Assembly (NCBI GenBank): GCA_017447865.1
Contig: JAFSMO010000007.1
Location: 1-64,000 of the forward strand
Length of the DNA stretch: 64,000 bases
Direction: 5' to 3'
From: Thermoguttaceae bacterium
GTDB taxonomy: Bacteria; Planctomycetota; Planctomycetia; Pirellulales; Thermoguttaceae
Below are positions 18,412 through 26,326 of the stretch, piece by piece. The notes below the pieces were generated by a model. That model searched no databases, had not been told where the DNA came from, and saw only the letters and a program-made list of their open reading frames with translations. Made by a program: the position numbers and the translations under genes. Each line of letters starts with the position of its first letter. Within the stretch, counting starts at the first letter, position 1.

Positions 18412-18601
18412 GGAGTGCGGTGATACAGTCGCGCAAGCGACATTCACCGCTTTCCCTTACGGCAATACCGCCTCGAAGAGGCGTTTGCCGCTGAAACACG
18501 CTGGACGTTTTCCACGAGAAAACCTTTTTTATTCGCAAAGTTTTGCGGCCGCTAAGTGAAAGCGGCAAAGGAAGCCTCCGGCTTCTGTATTGCCGCACTC
18601 C
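18412..18601. repeat. Nested inverted repeat between kinase and apbE genes
   Basis: Outer arms 18412-18428 and 18585-18601 (GGAGTGCGG...ATACAG type) pair at 15 of 17 positions. Inside are GTCGC-GCAA-GCGAC (18428-18441), CCGCTTTC (18447-18454) pairing with GAAAGCGG (18558-18565), and GAAGCC-TCC-GGCTTC (18571-18585). The 218-bp gap is almost fully used by this structure. Confidence 0.78.
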
Positions 18602-18623
18602 AAACCGCATTCCGCATTAAAAA

Positions 18624-19703
18624 ATGAAACTCAAAACCTTAATTTTAACGCTCCTTCTCGTCTTGACCGGGATCCTGATTTTCGCGGGCCACGCGAGGTC
18701 CGCCTCCGCGCCGAGGCTAGTCCGGTTTGAGGGCGAAACTATGGGGACCGCCTGGCACGTCAGTATCGTGGCGGACGCGAAACACCCGGTCACCGGGGAG
18801 TCGTACGGCCGGATCCAGGCCGCTCTGGAAGAGGCGCTGAAGGAAGTCGATTTCCGAATGTCCACGTGGAAGGATTTCACCGAGCTTTCCCGCCTCAACG
18901 CCAACGAATCGATCGACGAGGACGCGGAACTTTCGCCGGAACTGGCGCTGGTCCTCGCCCGGGCGCTGGAGGTCTCGGCCAAAACCGGCGGCGCGTACGA
19001 CGTGACGGTCGGGCCGCTCGTGGATCTCTGGAAGTTCGGCCCCACCAAAAACGACGCGGAAATGCCGGAAATTCCAGACGCGGAAGCCATCGCCGCCGCG
19101 AAGGCCCAGATCGGTTGGGAGGCGCTGACGATTCTGGGCGAGGTGCCGAACCAGACGCTCCGACGGACGAAACCAGGCCTGAAAATCGACCTTTCCAGCA
19201 TCGCGAAGGGCTACGGCGTGGACTGCGCGGCCCGGGCGCTCGAAACGCTCGGCGTGGAGAATTACATGGTGGAAGTCGGCGGCGAGGTCCGGACCCGCGG
19301 CGTGAACCACCTCCTGAAGCCGTGGCGGATCGGGATCCAGCTGCCGGTTCCCGACTCGAACCAGCTTTTCGGCTCGGTAGAGCTGACGTGCCGGTCGATG
19401 GCGACGTCGGGCGACTACCGAAATTTCAAGCTGGAAGGGGAGAAACGCCGCTCGCACATCATCGACCCGCGGACGGGCGTGCCGGTGGAGCACGCGCTCG
19501 TTTCCGTTTCGGTACTGGCGGACGACTGCATGACGGCCGACGCCTGGGCCACCGCGCTGATGGTCCTCGGGCCGGAGGAGGGGAAGAAAATCGCCGAGGC
19601 CGAAAAACTCCCGGTCCTGTTTCTGATCCAGGACGGCCAGACGATCCGCGAGGAAAGCGTCGGCTTCGAGTTCAAAAAGAATCCGTACTTAAAGAATCCG
19701 TGA
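18624..19703 (+). CDS. apbE: FAD:protein FMN transferase (ApbE)
   Basis: This 359-residue enzyme attaches FMN covalently to Ser/Thr of target flavoproteins, such as NqrB/NqrC or RnfD/RnfG subunits, outside the membrane. An N-terminal signal or anchor covers about residues 1-28. Family motifs in order: GETMGTAWHV (about 37), DFRMSTWKDFTELSRLN (about 76), DVTVGPLVDLWKFGP (about 127), DLSSIAKGYGVD (about 192), GGEVRTRG (about 218), and the Mg2+-binding HIIDPRTGVPV with DDCMTADAWATALMVLG near the end. Complete in length. A strong terminator follows at 19713. The next two genes are an NqrM-like small protein and mqnC, so flavinylation of a quinone-linked respiratory complex is a reasonable guess; that complex is not in the window. 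Confidence 0.95.
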   Translation: MKLKTLILTLLLVLTGILIFAGHARSASAPRLVRFEGETMGTAWHVSIVADAKHPVTGESYGRIQAALEEALKEVDFRMSTWKDFTELSRLNANESIDEDAELSPELALVLARALEVSAKTGGAYDVTVGPLVDLWKFGPTKNDAEMPEIPDAEAIAAAKAQIGWEALTILGEVPNQTLRRTKPGLKIDLSSIAKGYGVDCAARALETLGVENYMVEVGGEVRTRGVNHLLKPWRIGIQLPVPDSNQLFGSVELTCRSMATSGDYRNFKLEGEKRRSHIIDPRTGVPVEHALVSVSVLADDCMTADAWATALMVLGPEEGKKIAEAEKLPVLFLIQDGQTIREESVGFEFKKNPYLKNP

Positions 19704-19712
19704 GATTTGATG

Positions 19713-19748
19713 CCGTGCGGCTCTGACCCGGGGCCGCGCGGTTTTTTT
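19713..19748 (+). terminator. Rho-independent terminator after apbE
   Basis: CCGTGCGGC (19713-19721) pairs fully, with one G-T wobble, to GCCGCGCGG (19733-19741), followed by seven T. Confidence 0.88.
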
Positions 19749-19771
19749 CGTTCTATTTTTCCCGGGCCCTC

Positions 19772-19799
19772 TTGAAATTTTTCCAGTTCGGATTATACT
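19772..19799 (+). promoter_or_regulatory. Promoter of the NqrM-like/mqnC operon
   Basis: TTGAAA (19772-19777), a 16-nt spacer, TATACT (19794-19799). The start codon is 38 nt downstream. Confidence 0.65.
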
Positions 19800-19836
19800 A
19801 AAAGACGCAAGTTTCACCTCGTTTCCGGAGTTTCTT

Positions 19837-20058
19837 ATGAAAACGATCCTGATCACCATCGCGGCGTCGATTTTAATTTTCCTTTTTTATTTCGTGGCGA
19901 TCGGCTTTTCGCACCTGATCGGCCGGCGGAAGATGATGTGCTCGTGCGGCCGCGTACGGGCCATGGAAAAGGAACGCGAGCAGATCATCAAGTCGATCAA
20001 AAAGATCGAGGACGTTCCAAACCCCGAGCAGTTCCGTCTCCATGAGGGCCAGAAATGA
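19837..20058 (+). CDS. Small membrane protein, NqrM-like (tentative)
   Basis: 73 residues: one N-terminal membrane helix (about 4-30, ILITIAASILIFLFYFVAIG) followed by a basic turn and a Cys pair, GRRKMMCSCGRVRAME, then a soluble tail. NqrM (DUF539), needed to mature the Na+-translocating NADH:quinone reductase, has the same order of helix, basic turn and GSCGG-type Cys motif and is often encoded beside apbE. This protein lacks the second Cys cluster typical of NqrM, so the match is suggestive only. The stop overlaps the mqnC start by 4 nt (ATGA), implying translational coupling. Confidence 0.55.
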   Translation: MKTILITIAASILIFLFYFVAIGFSHLIGRRKMMCSCGRVRAMEKEREQIIKSIKKIEDVPNPEQFRLHEGQK

Positions 20059-21122
20059 ACGCTTCGCTGATCGACGTTTTGGAAAAAGCCGCCCGGGGGA
20101 CGCGGCGCCTGACCGAAGAGGACGCGCTCGAGCTTTTGAAGTCGAACGACCTGGCCCGGCTGGGGAAGGCCGCGGACGAAATGGCGCGGCGGCTTCATCC
20201 CGAGCCGTTCCGGACGTACAACGTGGACCGAAACATCAATTACACCAACGTCTGCGAGTGCCGCTGCAAGTTCTGCGGCTTTTCCTGCGACGACGGCGAC
20301 CCGGCCGCGTATGTCATTTCCCGCGACGAGATCTTCCGGAAAATCGAAGAAACGATTGCGCTGGGCGGGAACCAGATCCTCCTGCAGGGCGGGCTGAACC
20401 CCCACTTGAGGCTGGAGTGGTTCGAGGCGCTGTTTTCCGAGCTGGGCGAGCGTTTCCCCACGGTGAATATTCACGGCCTGAGCGCCACGGAGATCTGGTA
20501 CCTGGCGCGGCTTGAGGGGATCCCCATGGAGGAAGTCCTCGAGCGTCTGCGGAAGGTCGGCCTGCGTACGATCCCCGGCGGGGGCGCCGAGATCCTGACC
20601 GACCGCGTCCGGCAGGCCGTCAGCCCGAAAAAAATCATGACGGACGACTGGTTCCGCGTCATGCGCTACTGGCACCAGACCGGCGGGCACTCGACCGCCA
20701 CGATGATGTTCGGCCACGTCGAGACGCTCGAGGACCGCGTTGAGCACCTGAAACGGGTCCGCGATTTGCAGGACGAAACGCACGGTTTCACCGCCTTCAT
20801 CGCGTGGACGTACCAGCCGTTCCGGACGCTGCCGTGCGAAAAGGTCGGCTCGTTCGAGTACCTGAAAATGCTGGCGGTCTCGCGGCTTTTTCTCGATTCT
20901 GTCCCGAACATTCAGCTCAGCTGGGTGACGCAGGGGATGAGGATCGGCCAGCTCGCGCTTCATTTCGGGGCAAACGATTTCGGGAGCCTGATGATCGAGG
21001 AGAACGTGGTCGCCTCGTGCGGCACGACGTTCCACGCGACGGAAAAGCAGATCCGCGACTGCATCACCCGCGCCGGTTTCGAGCCGAAAAAGAGGAACGT
21101 TTTTTACGAGATCCAGGAGTAA
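20055..21122 (+). CDS. mqnC: Cyclic dehypoxanthinyl futalosine synthase (MqnC)
   Basis: A radical SAM enzyme of 355 residues that cyclises dehypoxanthinyl futalosine in the futalosine route to menaquinone. The [4Fe-4S] motif is C67-x3-C71-x2-C74 (TNVCECRCKFCGF). Family markers are YNVDRNINYTN (about 55-65), QILLQGGLNPHL (about 113), IPGGGAEILTDRVR (about 176) and TATMMFGHVETLEDRVEHL (about 216). These markers favour MqnC over the related MqnE, though the two are close. No other mqn gene is in the window. Translationally coupled to the small NqrM-like protein. Confidence 0.88.
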   Translation: MNASLIDVLEKAARGTRRLTEEDALELLKSNDLARLGKAADEMARRLHPEPFRTYNVDRNINYTNVCECRCKFCGFSCDDGDPAAYVISRDEIFRKIEETIALGGNQILLQGGLNPHLRLEWFEALFSELGERFPTVNIHGLSATEIWYLARLEGIPMEEVLERLRKVGLRTIPGGGAEILTDRVRQAVSPKKIMTDDWFRVMRYWHQTGGHSTATMMFGHVETLEDRVEHLKRVRDLQDETHGFTAFIAWTYQPFRTLPCEKVGSFEYLKMLAVSRLFLDSVPNIQLSWVTQGMRIGQLALHFGANDFGSLMIEENVVASCGTTFHATEKQIRDCITRAGFEPKKRNVFYEIQE

Positions 21123-21125
21123 ATT

Positions 21126-21257
21126 TAAAGCCTCCCCTGAAAGGGGAGGTGGCCCGCAGGGCCGGAGGGGTTCCGGAACTGGTGCAAATCCGTCCTTTGG
21201 TCTGAACCCCCCAGCCTCGCTTCGCTCGGCAGCCCCCCTTTCAGGGGGGCCTTTAAA
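21126..21257. repeat. Multi-hairpin intergenic element, TTAAAG-CCCCCT type (copy B)
   Basis: Begins TTTAAAGCCTCCCCT and ends AGGGGGGCCTTTAAA, with end hairpins CCTCCCCT-GA-AAGGGGAGG and CCCCCCTTT/AGGGGGG, inner arms GGGGTT and AACCCC, and small stems GGCCCGCAGGGCC and CGCTTCGCTCGG. The plan is the same as at 15190-15309 but much of the sequence differs. Confidence 0.82.
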
Positions 21258-21294
21258 CGCGCAAGAGCCTCCCCTTTCAAGGGGGCCTTTTTGG

Positions 21295-21358
21295 GGTGGC
21301 ATAACTGCCACCGCTCGCCAAATGCAAGGCGGTAATGGAGCGCGGAATTACGCGCCGG
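21295..21358. repeat. GGTGGCA hairpin unit plus GGCGGTAATGG unit
   Basis: GGTGGCA-TAAC-TGCCACC followed by GCTCGCCAA (21295-21321) recurs exactly at the end of the 84-bp repeat at 26121 and with one change at 22532. The adjoining GGCGGTAATGGAGCGCGG unit recurs four times at 56398-56590. It lies just upstream of the LRR-like gene. Confidence 0.8.
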
Positions 21359-21398
21359 TCTAAACCACCTCGAAAGACGATTTTACAGGCAAACGCTC

Positions 21399-22499
21399 AT
21401 GAAAAGATTTTCGTTCTTACTCGGCTTCCTCGTTCTTTGTTCCTTCGCGGCCGGTTCCGCGAGTATGGGGGCGGAGCTGGATCCGGAGTTCAAAGCCGCC
21501 CGCAAGCTGGAATCCCTGTGCGACTATACTTTCTTTTCCAACCCGGAAGAGGATGGGGACTGGGAAAATGGGAAAATCGTGTACGAAGACGATGAAGGCC
21601 AGATCCAGGAACTTCCGATCACGGAGGCCTCGCTGGAATGCGAAACTCTTAACGCAAAAATCATCAAGCAGATCATGAAGTTGAAGCATCTTCGTGTGCT
21701 TTCCATTCAGTTTTGCAGCCTACAGGACGTGGAATTCCCGGTTCACGAACTCAAAGAGCTTGAAGAGCTTGAAATTCTACAGAATTTCTTTCCTTATGAA
21801 GATGACGAGGTGGATGATTCTTCGGAGGAGGAACTTCCTGCTCCCGCTGAAGAACGCCCGATTCCCCAACGCTGGTGCGAGAGTATCGGCGCGTCCCGAA
21901 CCATCCGAATACTGAGGATCCCCGCGCAAAAGCAGGTCATTCAGGAAGTCCTGAAAATGCCCCGGCTGCAGTCGTTGACCCTGAATAATTTCAAGGGGGG
22001 TGATCTGCTCCCGATGCTCCTCCCCCTGAAAGATTCCTTGCGGGAACTGGAAATCCAGTGCGAAATGACTCCTCAGGAAGCCGCCGACGTTTTGAAAAAC
22101 TTCACGTCACTTCAGGCGCTGGCTTTGGAATGCTTCCGAATGGGCGCTCCATGCGATGATTTTTTGAAAGCCATAAAGCGCCTTCCGCTTCGATATTTGG
22201 CAATTTCAGACGGCAAAATCGGGCCGGAAGGAGAAAAAATCCTCCGGGAGTGGGAAACGCTTCAGGAGGTCGTACTGCCGCGGGGTTTCCCGGAGGAACG
22301 CTTCAAAGCGCTCGAGAAAATCGAGGTCCCGGTCCTGCTTTACCAACTGAACCAGGACAAGGAATTGGATGGCACTCAAAAAATCGAAATGCGTCAGAAG
22401 TTTTTCGATGAGGTATGGCCCCGTTCCTCGCGCATCGACAAAGAGGGGAACTACATCCACTGGGCCGAGATCCACAGCGGTTTGTGGATGGTGCACTGA
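21399..22499 (+). CDS. Secreted leucine-rich-repeat-like protein
   Basis: 366 residues with a clear signal peptide (about 1-26, LGFLVLCSFAAGSASMGA). The body holds irregular Leu-rich repeats such as LKHLRVLSIQFCSLQDVEF, LEELEILQNF, MPRLQSLTLNNF and FTSLQALALECF, spaced 20-40 residues apart and interrupted by an acidic loop (about 135-150). This suggests an exported solenoid for protein binding. No catalytic motif is visible. The lower G+C and looser repeats differ from its neighbours. A single gene between two repeat-rich gaps. Confidence 0.75.
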   Translation: MKRFSFLLGFLVLCSFAAGSASMGAELDPEFKAARKLESLCDYTFFSNPEEDGDWENGKIVYEDDEGQIQELPITEASLECETLNAKIIKQIMKLKHLRVLSIQFCSLQDVEFPVHELKELEELEILQNFFPYEDDEVDDSSEEELPAPAEERPIPQRWCESIGASRTIRILRIPAQKQVIQEVLKMPRLQSLTLNNFKGGDLLPMLLPLKDSLRELEIQCEMTPQEAADVLKNFTSLQALALECFRMGAPCDDFLKAIKRLPLRYLAISDGKIGPEGEKILREWETLQEVVLPRGFPEERFKALEKIEVPVLLYQLNQDKELDGTQKIEMRQKFFDEVWPRSSRIDKEGNYIHWAEIHSGLWMVH

Positions 22500-22531
22500 G
22501 CGAGTTCTTATTCTTCCTCCACGTAAAAGTA

Positions 22532-22615
22532 GGGGAAGCCAAAACCCCATTAACTTGACCGGCGGGACGCCGGCCCTCCGGATCTTACGGTGGCATGACT
22601 GCCACCGCTCGCCAA
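22532..22615 (+). repeat. 84-bp dispersed direct repeat (copy 1)
   Basis: Runs from GGGGAAGCCAAAACC to GCTCGCCAA and matches 26121-26204 at 82 of 84 positions in the same orientation. The two copies bracket the PEP-CTERM gene and its promoter. It contains the module CTTGACCGGCGGGACG and the GGTGGCA hairpin. Confidence 0.92.
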
Positions 22616-22690
22616 AGCGTAACGCCACGATCCGGAGTGACGGCTTTTTAAAATATTTTTAAAATTAATCCCTTTTTTCTCTTTTTTCTG

Positions 22691-22718
22691 TTGACAAATC
22701 ACCCCTCCGGCATACAAT
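22691..22718 (+). promoter_or_regulatory. Promoter of PEP-CTERM gene 1
   Basis: TTGACA (22691-22696), a 16-nt spacer, TACAAT (22713-22718), 44 nt before the start codon. Confidence 0.7.
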
Positions 22719-22762
22719 AGAGCCCAGAAACTGATTTAAGCCTTTTTCCCGAGGTTCTGCAA

Positions 22763-25700
22763 ATGAAAAAATCCCTGATCCCCCTCGCGTCTTTCGTTTT
22801 GGCGCTCGTTTTCGTCCTTTCCGGAGCGGTGCGGGCCGACGTCGTTTTGACCGCCGACATGAACACGTCGTCCACGGAGCTTGGAGATTCCACCGAGAAT
22901 TACACGACCGGCGCACAGGACACCAATTTCTACACCATTACGGTCAATCCCAACACGGGCTACAACACGGTGGTCTATCAGGGCGTTCTTTCCGGGAATC
23001 TGAATCTTACGCTGAGCGGTTCCAGTTCGGACGCTTTCGCCCTTGGAAAGCCGCAGGAGTACAAGGGGAACACGATGGTCAATAACGGGATCCTGATCCT
23101 GGCCGGGACCTCCGATTTGAGCACCGGCTCCGTGACCCTTCACGGGGGGAGCAACCTGCACACGGGGAACCATTCCGGCTCTGCGGTGACGCTTGCGAAC
23201 GATTTTTACTTTGGTTCGGCCTCCGTCCTGAATCCCGGCTGGAACAAAACGCTCGTCTTGACCGGGAAACTCCAGAATGAACCGGGAGTCGTCGGGAAAA
23301 TCACCATCAACTCGAATAATGGCGCGGTGCGGCTTTCTCCCGCGGACGGGCAAGTCTCCATCACCGGCGGCATCACGGTCAACGGCAGCGGCTACCAGGC
23401 GATCGGAGCTTCCACCTACACGGGCCGTTTGCACTTTGGGACCGACGTGACGCTCGCCTCCAAACTGACCGTGAACGGCTACGTCGATCTGGAGGGCCAC
23501 ACGGTTTCCGTCCCGGATTTTGCCGCCGGGGACGCGGGGGTCGTGAAAAACTCGACCGGCACCGGAACGTTCAAGCTCAGCCTCCCGGAAAACGCCGCGC
23601 TTTCCACCGGCGCCCATTTCACGGCGGACAATAACGCGGCGCTCGTCATCGAGAAAGACTGGACCGGCGGAACGCTCGGACTGACCGGATCGGGTTCCGG
23701 GACTACGACGCTCAAAGCCTCCAGCGGGAACGTGGAGCTCGGCCTGAACGGCGACGGTTCCGTGGTCAAGGATCTGGATCTTGTGACCGGCACCGAGGCG
23801 GACCACGTGACCGCGAAAGTCACCGGAACGGGCGCGAAGCAGGTTTCCGGCTCTGTCCTGATGGGCGATTACGCCGTCTTCGACCTGAACGGCCACGACC
23901 AGACCGTCACGCAGTTTCACAGTTCCGGCACGCAAGGCCCGCAGGATCAGCGCTACACGACCGGGAACACGCATTCCTCCCTGACGAACAGTTCGGAAAC
24001 GCCCGCGACGCTCAAGATCACGGGGGAAGGCTCGAACCACGTTTTCGACGGAACCGTTTCCGGGAAGGTGAACATCGATTTGAACCTTGGCGGCTGGTAC
24101 ATCTTCAACAGTCCGAACCCCGACTGGGACGGCACGCTCAAAGTTTCGGGCAGCATGGTGCTCACGGACGGAACGGCCATGCCGGGAACGGTGATTTTGA
24201 ATAATTCGATCTTCCATAACGGCGCGAAGACGACCGGGAACTACACGTCGGCCATTAAACTGACTTCGGCTGGCGGTTCGATCATGGCCGGCTGGGGCAC
24301 CAACATGACGTTCAACGGCGTGATTTCTGACGAGCAGGAAGGCACTCCGGGCAAACTCACTATCCGGGGCGACAGCGGGACGGTCATTTTCGCGGCCAAA
24401 AACACGTACACCGGCGGAACGTTTTTGGGCGACACGGGCTCGAATGCCGCGAAGGTCCAGCTGAACGTGGACGACGCTTTGCCGGTTGGCGGAGACGTGA
24501 CGTTCGTCAGCAACGTGGCCTCCTTCATCAACCTGAACGGCCACGCCGCCACGCTCGGGACGCTGAACTCCGAATTTGCCGCCTCGAAGATCCAGAACAG
24601 CGCGTCCGATCAAGCCGCTCTGACGGTCGGTTACGGCATCACGGACGCCGCGGTCACGGCCACTTACACCGGCGAGTTCACCGGATCGGTACTCCTTGAA
24701 AAAGTCGGGGCCGGAACGCAGATTTTGAGCGGAAAATCCACCACGCTCGACGCGAAAGTCACGGCGGGCGTTCTGGAACTGGCGGGTTCCAGCCAGATGC
24801 TCAAGGACGTGGAGATCGCGGGCGGAACGCTTCGCACGAGCGGCTCCGGGACGCTCATCGGCGGGACCACCACGATGGCCAGCGGCACTTATGACGCCTA
24901 CGGCAACAGCCCGTCGATCAACCCGACCAACGTCACCGGCGGGACCCTCACGAACACGAACACCGGGCAGAAATCGGTCTTCACCCTTTCGGCGGCCGGT
25001 CAAACGACCGCGGTCAATTTTGCCGGCAATTCCGAGATCCGCGTCACGGGTTCCGGGAATCTGTCCCTTACCGGCGACAGTTCGGCCAATAATTACACGG
25101 GGGACATTTACCTCGAAAACAGCGGCCTGCTTTACCTCGCCAACCCGAAAGTTCTGGGCGACGCGGTCATTCATCTGAACGCCAACATGATCAACCAGAG
25201 CAACAGCCCGGTGATTAATAATCAGGTCGTGCTGGAAGGGACGAAGAACGGCCTGCGCGCCGGCTACGGAACCGATAAAGTCGTGACCGTGAACGGCGTG
25301 ATATCCGGCGACTACGCCCTGAACCTGAACAACGGCGAGCTTAACGCGGGGACCATCACGCTCAACGGCGCGAACACGTACACCGGTGGGACGAACCTCC
25401 TCGGAAGCCGCTCCAACGGAAACGGGTCGGCCGTGCCGTACGTCCTGGGGAACGACCAGGCGCTGGGGACCGGGGCGTTGAACGTGAAGGGAAAGAGCGA
25501 CGTTCAGCTGAACGCCACCGCCGGAAACCGCACGATCTCCAACCCCATCGTGCTCTCTGACGGGATCGAACTGACGGTTTCCCGCACGGGCACGAATCAG
25601 GCGCTCCTGACGAGCAAAGTCAGCGGCGCGGGCACCCTGGTCGTTTCGGACGGCGTGACGTTTGGGGGGACCGGCTCCGTCGCGAATCTGCATCTTGCCG

Positions 25701-26065
25701 CCGGTAGCGTGTACGAGATGAACCTGAACGACCTGAAAGACGCGGGGATCCACGACGTTCTGACGGTTACGGACGCTCTGACGATCGATCCCGGTGTGAC
25801 GTTGAAATTCGTCGCAGACGCCCCGTCGGATCTGGTCGGCTGGGAATTCAACTACCTGAACCTGACGAATCCGCATGAAGGCTGGAACTCGAACGTGACG
25901 TTTGACTTCAGCGCAGCGGGCGATCCTGATCTTTGGCTCCACGTGATGGACGCCTCGGGCGGTTCTCTCCGGATCGATAATAACGCGGTGCCGGAACCGG
26001 CGGCGTGGGTTTTGCTCCTGCTCGGCGCGTTCGGGCTAATGAAACTGCGGAGACGACGCTTCTAG
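22763..26065 (+). CDS. PEP-CTERM beta-strand-repeat surface protein 1
   Basis: 1,100 residues: signal peptide (about 1-28), a long Gly/Thr/Asn/Ser-rich body made of short beta-strand units typical of autotransporter-associated passenger domains (ITLNGANTYTGGT, FAAKNTYTGGT), and a C-terminal PEP-CTERM tripartite signal: VPEP, a hydrophobic helix (AAWVLLLLGAFGLM) and a basic end (KLRRRRF). PEP-CTERM proteins are processed by an exosortase (EpsH/XrtA type) and sent to the envelope or extracellular matrix; no exosortase gene is in view. Likely an extracellular beta-solenoid adhesin or matrix protein. The final codons are part of a dispersed palindrome (see 26052). Confidence 0.9.
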   Translation: MKKSLIPLASFVLALVFVLSGAVRADVVLTADMNTSSTELGDSTENYTTGAQDTNFYTITVNPNTGYNTVVYQGVLSGNLNLTLSGSSSDAFALGKPQEYKGNTMVNNGILILAGTSDLSTGSVTLHGGSNLHTGNHSGSAVTLANDFYFGSASVLNPGWNKTLVLTGKLQNEPGVVGKITINSNNGAVRLSPADGQVSITGGITVNGSGYQAIGASTYTGRLHFGTDVTLASKLTVNGYVDLEGHTVSVPDFAAGDAGVVKNSTGTGTFKLSLPENAALSTGAHFTADNNAALVIEKDWTGGTLGLTGSGSGTTTLKASSGNVELGLNGDGSVVKDLDLVTGTEADHVTAKVTGTGAKQVSGSVLMGDYAVFDLNGHDQTVTQFHSSGTQGPQDQRYTTGNTHSSLTNSSETPATLKITGEGSNHVFDGTVSGKVNIDLNLGGWYIFNSPNPDWDGTLKVSGSMVLTDGTAMPGTVILNNSIFHNGAKTTGNYTSAIKLTSAGGSIMAGWGTNMTFNGVISDEQEGTPGKLTIRGDSGTVIFAAKNTYTGGTFLGDTGSNAAKVQLNVDDALPVGGDVTFVSNVASFINLNGHAATLGTLNSEFAASKIQNSASDQAALTVGYGITDAAVTATYTGEFTGSVLLEKVGAGTQILSGKSTTLDAKVTAGVLELAGSSQMLKDVEIAGGTLRTSGSGTLIGGTTTMASGTYDAYGNSPSINPTNVTGGTLTNTNTGQKSVFTLSAAGQTTAVNFAGNSEIRVTGSGNLSLTGDSSANNYTGDIYLENSGLLYLANPKVLGDAVIHLNANMINQSNSPVINNQVVLEGTKNGLRAGYGTDKVVTVNGVISGDYALNLNNGELNAGTITLNGANTYTGGTNLLGSRSNGNGSAVPYVLGNDQALGTGALNVKGKSDVQLNATAGNRTISNPIVLSDGIELTVSRTGTNQALLTSKVSGAGTLVVSDGVTFGGTGSVANLHLAAGSVYEMNLNDLKDAGIHDVLTVTDALTIDPGVTLKFVADAPSDLVGWEFNYLNLTNPHEGWNSNVTFDFSAAGDPDLWLHVMDASGGSLRIDNNAVPEPAAWVLLLLGAFGLMKLRRRRF

Positions 26066-26168
26066 CGTCGTTGATTCGGAGGGCCGGCGTCCCGCCGGTC
26101 AAGTTAATCACTTGCGAATCGGGGAAGCCAAAACCCCATTAACTTGACCGGCGGGACGTCGGCCCTCC
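26052..26168. repeat. Palindrome overlapping the gene end plus 31-bp inverted repeat
   Basis: GACGACGCT-TCT-AGCGTCG (26052-26070) covers the last codons and stop of the PEP-CTERM gene. Arms 26078-26108 and 26138-26168 (GGAGGGCCGG...AAGTTAAT type) pair at 30 of 31 positions; the right arm lies inside the 84-bp repeat copy 2. Confidence 0.88.
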
Positions 26169-26204
26169 GGATCTTACGGTGGCATAACTGCCACCGCTCG
26201 CCAA
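26121..26204 (+). repeat. 84-bp dispersed direct repeat (copy 2)
   Basis: Matches 22532-22615 except for C to T and G to A single changes. Starts 3,589 bp after copy 1, immediately downstream of the PEP-CTERM gene. Confidence 0.92.
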
Positions 26205-26206
26205 TC

Positions 26207-26227
26207 TAATTCTTAATTCTCAATTCT
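26207..26227 (+). repeat. TAATTCT heptamer array
   Basis: TAATTCT, TAATTCT, CAATTCT in direct tandem, ending 8 bp before the metY -35 box. No inverted partner is visible. Confidence 0.75.
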
Positions 26228-26234
26228 TCCCCTC

Positions 26235-26262
26235 TTGCGCGAAATTTCTTTTGTGGTATAAT
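26235..26262 (+). promoter_or_regulatory. Promoter of metY
   Basis: TTGCGC (26235-26240), a 16-nt spacer, consensus TATAAT (26257-26262) preceded by TGTGG. I saw no SAM riboswitch in the 65-nt leader. Confidence 0.6.
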
Positions 26263-26326
26263 ACACCAAAAATGTGTGGCCCTGGAGCCGTCGCCTGTTG
26301 AATCGTTTCCGAAGGAGGTTTTTTTC

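Noticed and set aside
22736..25942. 1,068-codon frame antisense to PEP-CTERM gene 1
   Set aside because: No recognisable domain; the sense frame has signal peptide, repeats and sorting signal.
26205..26326. SAM or other riboswitch before metY
   Set aside because: The leader after the promoter is only about 65 nt and shows no SAM-riboswitch-like helices.
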